Made by a program: the position numbers and the translations under genes | Part shown: piece after piece, positions 34,577 to 42,251 of the stretch | How positions within the stretch are numbered: the first letter of the stretch is position 1 | Layout: each line of letters opens with the position of its first letter | Assembly: GCF_030065545.1 (NCBI RefSeq) | Contig: NZ_JASJNC010000009.1 | Span: 50,799 to 114,798, forward strand | Length of the DNA: 64,000 nt | Origin: Marinicella marina | GTDB taxonomy: Bacteria > Pseudomonadota > Gammaproteobacteria > Xanthomonadales > Marinicellaceae | Direction: 5' to 3' | The notes under the pieces: generated by a model | Told to the model about the DNA's origin: nothing | The model's input: the letters and a program-made list of their open reading frames with translations, nothing else | The model's database searches: none

Positions 34577-35496
34577 ATACCTCAAACACCAACCAAGCAC
34601 CTTATAAATCGGGGTATGTGGCAGTCATTGGCAGACCCAACGTAGGCAAATCTACGCTGATTAATCAAATACTACAGCAGAAGTTATCTATTGTTTCTCA
34701 TAAGCCACAGACCACAAGGCACCAAATTTTAGCGATTCATTCGACACCTAACGCACAAATTGTCTTCATTGATACACCTGGCATACACAATCAAAAAGGC
34801 ACTGCATTAAATAAGCACTTGAACCAGACTGCACAGTCCTCATCGCATGGTGTTGATGCCGTTTTGTTTTTGGTAGAGGCGCTTAAATGGACCGATGAAG
34901 ACTTGCGTGCTGCCAAAGTCATGGCCCAGTCATCGGCTAAAAAAATTCTGGTAGTTAACAAGGTAGACAAAGTAAAAGATAAACAACAGATGATTCCATT
35001 TGTGGAAAAAATCATGGGTGAGTTTCAGCTTGATGGGGTGCACTACATCAGTGCGTTGAAAAATAAACACATTGATCCCTTGTTGCGTGCCATTCATCAA
35101 TTATTACCAGAGGGGCCACCCATTTTTGATGAAGACCAAGTGTCAGATCGTTCAACCCGATTTTTCATCACTGAATTAATCAGAGAACAGTTGATGGAAC
35201 GTTTTCATCAAGAGTTGCCTTACAGCGTCACTGTTAACATCGAAGCCTATGAAGTGAAAGGTAATATGCACCACATACATGCCAACATCTGGGTCGAGAG
35301 GAATAATCAAAAACGCATCATCATAGGTAGCAAAGGTGAGGCCATCAAACAAATTGGTATCAATGCCAGGCGCGAAATTGAACAATTCATTGAACAAAAA
35401 GTGAATTTGAAACTCTGGGTCAAAGTGAAATCATCATGGACCGATGACATCAGAGCCATTGAATCATTGGGCTACACCGATGAGTTCAAAGACTGA
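34573..35496 (+). CDS. era: GTPase Era
   Basis: 307-residue GTPase that binds the 3' end of 16S rRNA during 30S assembly. G1 is GRPNVGKSTLIN, the G2 region is KPQTTRHQI, G3 is DTPG, and G4 is NKVDK. The C-terminal KH domain has RIIIGSKGEAIKQIGINARREIE. It follows rnc with overlap and precedes recO by 2 nt. Confidence 0.97.
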   Translation: MNTSNTNQAPYKSGYVAVIGRPNVGKSTLINQILQQKLSIVSHKPQTTRHQILAIHSTPNAQIVFIDTPGIHNQKGTALNKHLNQTAQSSSHGVDAVLFLVEALKWTDEDLRAAKVMAQSSAKKILVVNKVDKVKDKQQMIPFVEKIMGEFQLDGVHYISALKNKHIDPLLRAIHQLLPEGPPIFDEDQVSDRSTRFFITELIREQLMERFHQELPYSVTVNIEAYEVKGNMHHIHANIWVERNNQKRIIIGSKGEAIKQIGINARREIEQFIEQKVNLKLWVKVKSSWTDDIRAIESLGYTDEFKD

Positions 35497-35498
35497 TA

Positions 35499-36170
35499 TT
35501 GATTGAGTCAATGCTATCCGACGCATGCTATATTCTTCATAAAAGGGCTTACAAAGACAGCAGTGAATTAATCAAATGCTTGACTGCTCATCATGGCCTG
35601 GTCGATGCTGTGGCCAAAGGCAGCCGCAATCCAAAATCAAAACTCAAAGGTCAATTACAACCATTCATACCTTGTGCCATTACCTTGTCAGGTAAATCTG
35701 GTCTCAAAACTTTAACCAATGCAGAACAAACAGGTATCAATGCACCCTGTGCCTATCTCAACCATGTTTCCATGCTGTACTGCAACGAGTTATTGCTGTT
35801 GTTGAACCTTGACCAGGAAGCCTGCGAGGTCATTTATCCGGTTTATGCGCAGACCATTGCTCAATTGAAAGCCAAGGGTCAAGTCAGTTTGATATTGCGT
35901 AAATTTGAATGGTTTCTCAGCGGCGTCCAAGGCTATGAATTATCCTTGCCGAATCAATCTGTAGCTTCTGATTTAATCACTTTTGATCCATCATTGGGTC
36001 TGCAAGTCACACGTGGCAAACAAGGGTGCAGCCAACAAACCATCACTGACTTTTTGGCTAATCAAACAATTGATAATGAACAATTAAGGGCTATGAACCG
36101 ATTGATGCGGGCAGTGGTCAATCATTTGGTCAATGGTAAAACCATTCAAAGTCGCTTGTTGTTAAAATAA
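35499..36170 (+). CDS. recO: DNA repair protein RecO
   Basis: 223-residue RecFOR-pathway mediator that loads RecA onto SSB-coated DNA and anneals strands. The N-terminal OB fold has CYILHKRAYKDSSELIKCLTAHHGLVDAVAKGSR, and the helical part follows. Zinc cysteines are not apparent, as in other proteobacterial RecO. The start is TTG 35499 or ATG 35511. It closes the rnc-era-recO unit. Confidence 0.93.
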   Translation: MIESMLSDACYILHKRAYKDSSELIKCLTAHHGLVDAVAKGSRNPKSKLKGQLQPFIPCAITLSGKSGLKTLTNAEQTGINAPCAYLNHVSMLYCNELLLLLNLDQEACEVIYPVYAQTIAQLKAKGQVSLILRKFEWFLSGVQGYELSLPNQSVASDLITFDPSLGLQVTRGKQGCSQQTITDFLANQTIDNEQLRAMNRLMRAVVNHLVNGKTIQSRLLLK

Positions 36171-36218
36171 GCCCTTAGTCGATTGCTTCGCGCATAATGA
36201 CTTTGTCAGTTCTTGGGT

Positions 36219-36224
36219 TATAAT
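36219..36224 (+). promoter_or_regulatory. Possible -10 box for the biotin carboxylase operon
   Basis: A TATAAT at 36219-36224 lies 29 nt before the carboxylase ATG in the 82-nt gap after recO. The -35 region is poor (TTGTCA is too close at 10 nt), so strength is unclear. Confidence 0.35.
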
Positions 36225-36252
36225 ATTCGGCTTTATCCAGCGCACTGATCTC

Positions 36253-38142
36253 ATGTCAATTAAAAAAATTCTGATCGCCAATCGCGGCGAAATTGCTGTT
36301 CGTATCATCCAAACTTGTCGCCAGCTTGGTATCAAGACGGTTGCGGTTTTTGCCGATGCTGATCGAAATGCGAAACACGTTGACATGGCAGACGAATCAG
36401 TTCATTTAGGAAATACCGATTTGGCGGACTCTTACCTGAATATTGATAAAATCATTGCAGCAGCGAAACATACAGATGCCGATGCGGTTCACCCCGGCTA
36501 CGGATTTTTATCAGAACGAGCAAGCTTCGCTACTGCATTGGCTGAGGAGGGAATTAAATTCATTGGTGCCCCTGCAGATGCTTTGCGTTTGATGGGTTCA
36601 AAATCCGCTGCTAAACAAACCATGATAAAAGCGGGTGTACCTTGTGTTCCAGGCTACCAAGAAGAAGATCAAGATCCCAAAGTGTTGGCACATGCAGCCA
36701 GCGAAATCGGTTTTCCTGTTTTAATTAAAGCAGTGGCTGGTGGCGGCGGTAAAGGCATGAAAATCGTCCATGAAAAAGCAGATTTTCTGACCCAACTTGA
36801 TTCTGCCAAGCGTGAAGCTATGAATGCCTTTGGCGATGATCAAGTTATTTTAGAAAAATACATCACCAAACCGAAGCACATCGAGGTTCAGGTCTTCGCT
36901 GATCAACATGGCAATGTGGTTCATCTGTTTGAACGTGATTGTTCAACCCAGCGTAGGTACCAAAAAATAATAGAGGAAGCGCCAGCGGCTGGGCTCAGCG
37001 ACGCCACTCGAACAGACATGTTGAATGCGGCAATCAAAGCCACTCAAGCCATCGATTATGAAGGGGCGGGTACCATTGAATTCATCATGGATGGAGATGA
37101 CTCATTCTATTTTATGGAGATGAATACCCGCTTACAAGTTGAACACCGGGTCTCTGAGTTAATCACTGGGGTCGATTTGGTTGCCTGGCAAATCCACGTG
37201 GCTGATGGCGGTAAATTACCGAAGAAACAACATAAAATACATGAAACTGGTCATGCCATCCAAGTTCGATTGTATGCCGAGGACCCACAAAACAACTATT
37301 TACCTTCAACTGGCTTACTAGAACAAGTCACTTTGCACCAGGGCGAGCATACTTTGGTGGATTCTGGCGTGCGCACCAGTGATTCAGTTACGATTCATTA
37401 TGATCCGATGATTGCAAAATTGGTGGTTTGGGCCAAAGATCGAAAAAAATGCATCCAGAAGATGCAAGAAGTGCTGAATAAAAGCGCCATTTTTGGGGTC
37501 AAAACCAATGTTGGATTTCTGTCTCAAATATTGGCAGCAAAAGCATTTAAAAAGCACCAAATTTTCACCAACAGTCTTGATAATGACGAGATTGATTTAT
37601 CCATGCAGTTGTCACCTGAGGTGGTGGCTGTTTATGCAAATCATATGTTGCAACAAGGCAATGGTACTGCCTGGGAAATGGCTGATGGCTGGCGTTTACA
37701 AGGCACAGAACCCTTGAAAATAACCCTTGAATACCAAGGTGATGAATTTGAATATCTGATCAGGCAAGAGGCCGAAGGGTATGTGGTCAATGAGCAATCT
37801 CATTGTGTCATTCATGCAGATGACATTTGTCATGTCCACCGCAATCAGGTGCAGGTAGTGCACCAGCAATTGCGCTATGAATTTTCATTGCCTGATCATG
37901 AGGCGCAAGCATCGGCATCCAATGCCAATGCCATTTATGCACCCATGCCAGGAAAGATCATAGACGTTAAAATCGCTGTTGGCGACCCAGTTAAGCTGGG
38001 ACAAACTTTGGTGGTGATGGAAGCGATGAAAATGGAACTTGAGCTTAAAGCTGAACGTGATGCAGTCATTGCTGAGGTGCCTGTGGTATCGGGTGATCAA
38101 GTCATAGCCGATGCTGTTTTGGTTGAACTGGAAGCGTCATGA
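36253..38142 (+). CDS. Biotin-dependent acyl-CoA carboxylase alpha subunit, methylcrotonyl-CoA type
   Basis: 629-residue protein with biotin carboxylase (1-450: KILIANRGEIAVR, HPGYGFLSE, the ATP loop VAGGGGKGMK, FYFMEMNTRLQVEH) and a C-terminal biotinyl domain with the biotinylated Lys593 (EAMKMELEL). It carboxylates biotin with bicarbonate and ATP. The overlap with HMG-CoA lyase makes methylcrotonyl-CoA, in leucine breakdown, the likely substrate. The usual EHPVTE is EHRVSE here, a Pro-to-Arg change next to the active site. The beta subunit and isovaleryl-CoA dehydrogenase are not nearby, so acetyl- or propionyl-CoA remain possible. Confidence 0.87.
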   Translation: MSIKKILIANRGEIAVRIIQTCRQLGIKTVAVFADADRNAKHVDMADESVHLGNTDLADSYLNIDKIIAAAKHTDADAVHPGYGFLSERASFATALAEEGIKFIGAPADALRLMGSKSAAKQTMIKAGVPCVPGYQEEDQDPKVLAHAASEIGFPVLIKAVAGGGGKGMKIVHEKADFLTQLDSAKREAMNAFGDDQVILEKYITKPKHIEVQVFADQHGNVVHLFERDCSTQRRYQKIIEEAPAAGLSDATRTDMLNAAIKATQAIDYEGAGTIEFIMDGDDSFYFMEMNTRLQVEHRVSELITGVDLVAWQIHVADGGKLPKKQHKIHETGHAIQVRLYAEDPQNNYLPSTGLLEQVTLHQGEHTLVDSGVRTSDSVTIHYDPMIAKLVVWAKDRKKCIQKMQEVLNKSAIFGVKTNVGFLSQILAAKAFKKHQIFTNSLDNDEIDLSMQLSPEVVAVYANHMLQQGNGTAWEMADGWRLQGTEPLKITLEYQGDEFEYLIRQEAEGYVVNEQSHCVIHADDICHVHRNQVQVVHQQLRYEFSLPDHEAQASASNANAIYAPMPGKIIDVKIAVGDPVKLGQTLVVMEAMKMELELKAERDAVIAEVPVVSGDQVIADAVLVELEAS

Positions 38143-39032
38143 ACTACCCCACCAGAGTCAAAATTGTTGAGGTATCACCCAGAGATGGGCTGCAAAATGA
38201 AAAACAAGTCATTGATGTCAGCGATAAGCTGCAGCTGATCAATGATTTACAACTGGCGGGTGTTAAACACATTGAAGTAGCCGGATTTGTCTCACCCAAA
38301 TGGGTGCCACAATTGGACGATGCCAAAGCTGTTTGTGCTGGTTTAGTCAAGGAAGAGGGGGTGCATCATTCGGCACTGACCCCTAATTTAAAAGGCTTGG
38401 ATGCGGCCATTGAGGCAGGTATCGAAGAAGTGGCCGTATTCACTGCAGCATCAGAGACATTCAATCAAAAAAACATCAATTGCAGCATCGCTGAATCATT
38501 TGAGCGTTTTGCACCAGTGATGGAAAAAGCCCATGCCCACAACATCAAAGTACGCGGTTATGTGTCCTGTGTCTTGGGCTGTCCGTATGAAGGAGCGATT
38601 GATCCAAAAGTGGTGGCAGAGGTGACGCATAAACTGCATCAAATGGGGTGTTTTGAAGTGTCCTTGGGTGACACCATTGGAACGGGCACCCCACTGAATG
38701 CGCAAAAGATGCTGGGCTTGTGTGCTGATTTGGTGCCTATGGATCAACTGGCCTTACATTTTCATGACACTTATGGCCAGGCCCTGGCCAACATCCAAGC
38801 TTGTCTAGAACTTGGTGCGTCGGTGGTTGATGCATCGGTGGCTGGCATTGGTGGTTGTCCCTATGCCAAGGGCGCAACGGGTAATGTCAGCACCGAAAAT
38901 GTGGTCTATATGCTTAATGGGATGGGCATCGAAACGGGCATTGATTTGGCACAGCTGGTCAAAGCCGGTCAACGCATATCTGAGGTTCTGGGTCGCCAGC
39001 CAAACAGTCAAGTGGCGCTGGCAATTGGTTAA
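38139..39032 (+). CDS. Hydroxymethylglutaryl-CoA lyase
   Basis: 297-residue TIM-barrel lyase that splits HMG-CoA into acetyl-CoA and acetoacetate, the last step of leucine degradation. Motifs: VEVSPRDGLQNEKQ at the N-terminus, SCVLGCPYEG, DTIGTGTP, LHFHDTYGQALAN and the active-site cysteine loop GIGGCPYAKGATGN. It overlaps the carboxylase stop by 4 nt (ATGA). Its end overlaps the end of the minus-strand gene by 4 nt. Confidence 0.95.
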   Translation: MNYPTRVKIVEVSPRDGLQNEKQVIDVSDKLQLINDLQLAGVKHIEVAGFVSPKWVPQLDDAKAVCAGLVKEEGVHHSALTPNLKGLDAAIEAGIEEVAVFTAASETFNQKNINCSIAESFERFAPVMEKAHAHNIKVRGYVSCVLGCPYEGAIDPKVVAEVTHKLHQMGCFEVSLGDTIGTGTPLNAQKMLGLCADLVPMDQLALHFHDTYGQALANIQACLELGASVVDASVAGIGGCPYAKGATGNVSTENVVYMLNGMGIETGIDLAQLVKAGQRISEVLGRQPNSQVALAIG

Positions 39033-39817
39033 GATTCACTGTTGTTGGCCTCAGCAATCGCCAACCGGTAAATCATGTCCTCATAATCGAAATCTGGCCA
39101 GTTTTCTTGCATTTCAGTCAGCAGTTGGTCGGCTAAATCAAACTGGCCTTGTTCTAAATAACGGCCAAACTGAGCATATTCTAAGGCCATCAACGGGTCC
39201 ATATTGCTGGGTTTGATGGTTCGTTTTTTGGCTTTTAACTCGTCCTTAAGTAATGCTTTATTGGCCTCAACTGATTCATGGTCAATCATTCTGCCGGTTA
39301 TAGAGCGTTGGCTTTCGACCTCCATTACTTGCTCAAATTGGTCTATATAGGCAGCTGGTTCCGCTTGGGCTTCATCAAGCGCGGATTTGATGCGGCTGCC
39401 GGAGACGGTGATTTTATCTTCCTCGTTCAGTTGCTCTTGCTCGTCATCTACAAAGTCAGCATGGGCCGACTCAAGCGCTTGTTCAAACCTTTGCTCATTG
39501 CGTTGTTCAAGCGCTGGTGTACCCATGCTTTTGGCACTGGGTTGTGGTGCTGCCTGTGGCATAACTGAGGTTTCTTTAGACTGAATTAAAGATTCGTTTT
39601 GACTCATCAGCCACAACAGTGGCATCACCAAAACCACTGAAGCAGCTGCCAGCCAGGGTTTCCAATCACGTTTTTTATTTTTAGCCTCAACGTTTTGATT
39701 TTCAGTTTGGCTGGATTTGGCGTATTTAAGGATGGCATCATCTAGGGCCTTGGGTGGTTGCTCGTTGTCAGCACGCAGTAAATCAGTGATTCTTTGGTCT
39801 TCATTTTCGTTATTCAT
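39029..39817 (-). CDS. Single-pass membrane protein, probable anti-sigma partner with a GSRIK motif
   Basis: 262 residues. A cytoplasmic segment (1-53) is acidic/helical with RITDLLRADNE and lacks zinc cysteines. A membrane helix follows at about 55-72. The outer part is low-complexity and acidic, contains ITVSGSRIK at 136-144, and ends with a helical region (about 205-255, ALEYAQFGRYLEQGQFDLADQLL) resembling a short TPR. It overlaps the ECF sigma gene by 4 nt, which with the topology suggests an anti-sigma factor. No family assignment is certain. Confidence 0.72.
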   Translation of the reverse strand: MNNENEDQRITDLLRADNEQPPKALDDAILKYAKSSQTENQNVEAKNKKRDWKPWLAAASVVLVMPLLWLMSQNESLIQSKETSVMPQAAPQPSAKSMGTPALEQRNEQRFEQALESAHADFVDDEQEQLNEEDKITVSGSRIKSALDEAQAEPAAYIDQFEQVMEVESQRSITGRMIDHESVEANKALLKDELKAKKRTIKPSNMDPLMALEYAQFGRYLEQGQFDLADQLLTEMQENWPDFDYEDMIYRLAIAEANNSES

Positions 39818-40386
39818 TTGAAGTGCTCCAAGGCCAGTTTAATTTTGTTCACCGCATAGCGGTATTGGCTTTTAACTTTCTCGTGAGGTTGTTGGGTAAT
39901 TTCAGCAATTTCTTTGATGCTCAATTCACCGTCGCATTTTAACAAGAAGGCATGCCGTTGGCTGTGTGGTAGTTGACTGATGGTTTGATTTAACTGCCTC
40001 GACATTTGTTTTGCGGTGAATTCATTCTCAGGTGATGGCAAACCAGTATCAGCCAATTCATCGGGCTCCGAGTTATCCAAGCGGCTCAACTCAGCCATTC
40101 GTCCGGTTTTTCTGAATTGGTCAATCAACAGCCGCCTGGCAATGGTGTAGGCCCAAGTGGTGAACTTCTGCTGTTCATTGAATTTATCTTTGTTGTTAAT
40201 GATCTTGAACCAAAGCTCTTGATACAGTTCGTGGGCGTCTTGTTCGTTGTTGATGGATTTTGTAATGAAGCGATAGAACGGGCCTTTGTGCCTGGCATAC
40301 AGCATTTCAAAGGCCCGTTGGTTGTTGATGTCATGCTTTTGCTTGAAGGTTGACATCAGTTGTTCATCATTGAGTTGATCTAACAT
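39814..40386 (-). CDS. ECF-type RNA polymerase sigma factor
   Basis: 190-residue ECF sigma-70 factor. Region 2 has AFEMLYARHKGPFYRFI, DAHELYQELWFKII and TWAYTIARRLLIDQFRK. Region 4 has ISQLPHSQRHAFLLKCDGELSIKEIAEITQ and KVKSQYRYAVNKIKLAL. It lies between a vWA lipoprotein gene (23 nt upstream) and a membrane partner gene (4-nt overlap). Its targets are not visible. Confidence 0.92.
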   Translation of the reverse strand: MLDQLNDEQLMSTFKQKHDINNQRAFEMLYARHKGPFYRFITKSINNEQDAHELYQELWFKIINNKDKFNEQQKFTTWAYTIARRLLIDQFRKTGRMAELSRLDNSEPDELADTGLPSPENEFTAKQMSRQLNQTISQLPHSQRHAFLLKCDGELSIKEIAEITQQPHEKVKSQYRYAVNKIKLALEHFK

Positions 40387-40409
40387 ACCATCATTTTATG
40401 ACAGCTGTC

Positions 40410-42119
40410 TCAATTAACCAAGCCTTTGGCCAATGAAACCAATTGTAAGAACTCACCTCGGTAGCCATAATCATCGGCACCTTTTGAAGCGCGAGCCAAT
40501 GACATCACGTCATCGTAACCAAATGAATTTAAATAGGTTCCATCGCGCAATAATTGTCCAAAAGCAGCCACCGATGCAGCGAATTTAAATTCGTCAGAGA
40601 CTTGTCCTAAGTCCTTGATATCAGCCTTCATGATGGGCCATTGTAGTAATTGACTGTTATCTGCATCCGGTTGTTTGTACCTGATTTTCAAAAAGGCAAT
40701 TTCATCTTGAATGTTGTTGGTTACCACTTGTTTTTGGTACCTTGATTCACCCAACCAACCTTTTTTACCCTGCAGCACAATTTCATAAATGGCTGTGACC
40801 GTATGGCCCGCACCAATTTCACCGGCGTCCACTTTGTCGTTGTCAAAATCTTCGGTATTCAACTGACGATTTTCATAACCAATCAGACGGTATTCACTGA
40901 CCACATCAGGATTGAATTCGACCTGAATTTTCACGTCCTTGGCGATGGTGAATAGGGTGGAGTTTATTTGTTCAACCAGTACTTTATTGGCTTCTTTGAT
41001 GGTGTCTATGTAGGCATAATTACCATTACCCACGTCGGCTAATTGTTCCATCAAATGGTCGTTGTAATTTCCTGTGCCAAAACCCAGTGTAGTCAAGGAC
41101 ACGCCTTTTTGGCGTTTCTCTTCAACCAATTCTTTCAATGCTTCAAAATTGGTGGTGCCGACGTTGAAGTCACCATCGGTGGCAACCAAGATGCGGTTGA
41201 TGCCATCTTTCACCATGTTTTGTTCGGCCAGTTGATAAGCCAAATGGATACCAGCTGCACCATTGGTAGAACCGCCTGCTGACAGTTGGTCCAAAGCCGC
41301 AGCAATTTTAGCTTGGTTGTTACCACGCGTGGGCTCTAACACCACACCAGCAGCACCAGCATACACAACGATGGCCACATGATCTGCTTTGTTCATTTGG
41401 TTGGTTAAAAGTTTAAGTGATGATTTCAACAGGCCCAATTTATCAGGGCTATTCATAGAACCAGATACATCCACCAAAAACACCAAATTAGCTGCTGGTC
41501 TTGCTGTGGCTGGTTGCTCATAGCCTTTGATACCTATGTGCAGCAAATGGGCGTTGTCATTCCATGGTGAAGGTGCCAGTTCGGTGTTGGCCATAAAAGG
41601 CTGATTCATTGCTTCGGGTGCTTGATAATCGTATGAAAAGTAATTAATCAATTCCTCTACACGAACAGCATCTTTACGCGGGATTTGTCCTTGATTGAGC
41701 ATGCGGCGGACATTGGCGTATGAACCGGTATCCACGTCAATGCTGAATGTCGAGATGGGGGTGTCTAACACCGACTGCACGGTGTGGTTTTCGAATTGTT
41801 TGTAATTTTCGCGGTCAAGTGGTGGCATCTTTACATAAGCGGTATGGGATACATTGCCGACCAACATATCCATTGAAACTTGCGGTGCTGCTGCATGACC
41901 CACAGCTTTGATGCGACTGCCTGTCACGGTGATGCCATCGGCATCCACTGCTATTTCTGCCAATTCGTTGGTTGCTTTGGCTTCTTGGCGTTTTTGTGGT
42001 TGCTGCTCAACAACAGGTTTTTTGGCTAAGGCCTCTTTTTCTTTGAGGTTATTGTCTGCTTTTTGGCCAGCACAAGCGGTCAATAAACATACGAAGGCGA
42101 TGGTGAATGTTTTTTTCAT
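40410..42119 (-). CDS. YfbK-like von Willebrand factor A lipoprotein
   Basis: 569-residue lipoprotein: the lipobox LTAC puts the lipidated Cys at residue 16. A charged linker contains ITVTGSRIK at 63-71. Then comes a YfbK-type N-terminal region (DTPISTFSIDVDTGSYANVRRML), followed by a vWA domain with an intact MIDAS: DVSGSM at 217-222, a threonine in GGSTNG and Asp in ATDGDFN. The C-terminal DUF3520-like part ends near KGLVN. It binds a metal and presumably another protein in the periplasm. It is the first gene of the vWA-ECF-partner operon. Confidence 0.88.
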   Translation of the reverse strand: MKKTFTIAFVCLLTACAGQKADNNLKEKEALAKKPVVEQQPQKRQEAKATNELAEIAVDADGITVTGSRIKAVGHAAAPQVSMDMLVGNVSHTAYVKMPPLDRENYKQFENHTVQSVLDTPISTFSIDVDTGSYANVRRMLNQGQIPRKDAVRVEELINYFSYDYQAPEAMNQPFMANTELAPSPWNDNAHLLHIGIKGYEQPATARPAANLVFLVDVSGSMNSPDKLGLLKSSLKLLTNQMNKADHVAIVVYAGAAGVVLEPTRGNNQAKIAAALDQLSAGGSTNGAAGIHLAYQLAEQNMVKDGINRILVATDGDFNVGTTNFEALKELVEEKRQKGVSLTTLGFGTGNYNDHLMEQLADVGNGNYAYIDTIKEANKVLVEQINSTLFTIAKDVKIQVEFNPDVVSEYRLIGYENRQLNTEDFDNDKVDAGEIGAGHTVTAIYEIVLQGKKGWLGESRYQKQVVTNNIQDEIAFLKIRYKQPDADNSQLLQWPIMKADIKDLGQVSDEFKFAASVAAFGQLLRDGTYLNSFGYDDVMSLARASKGADDYGYRGEFLQLVSLAKGLVN

Positions 42120-42202
42120 GGTGATTCCTCAGTTAGTAATTACAAGCTATATACGTAATCAGACATGAAAAGGGTTAATTAATTTAGTTTATTTATTCAG
42201 GG

Positions 42203-42238
42203 CAAAAAAAAGGCGGTCATTAACCGCCTTTTATTTTA
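42203..42238 (-). terminator. Terminator after the M13 peptidase gene
   Basis: AAGGCGGT/ACCGCCTT stem (about 42210-42218 with 42222-42230) around a 4-5 nt loop, with T-runs on both strands. It lies about 20 nt past the peptidase stop on the minus strand and can isolate it from the vWA operon. Confidence 0.82.
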
Positions 42239-42251
42239 AGTTAAATGGTTG

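Noticed and set aside
36203..36224. TTGTCA plus TATAAT as a full promoter before the carboxylase
   Set aside because: The spacing is only 10 nt; kept only as a possible -10.
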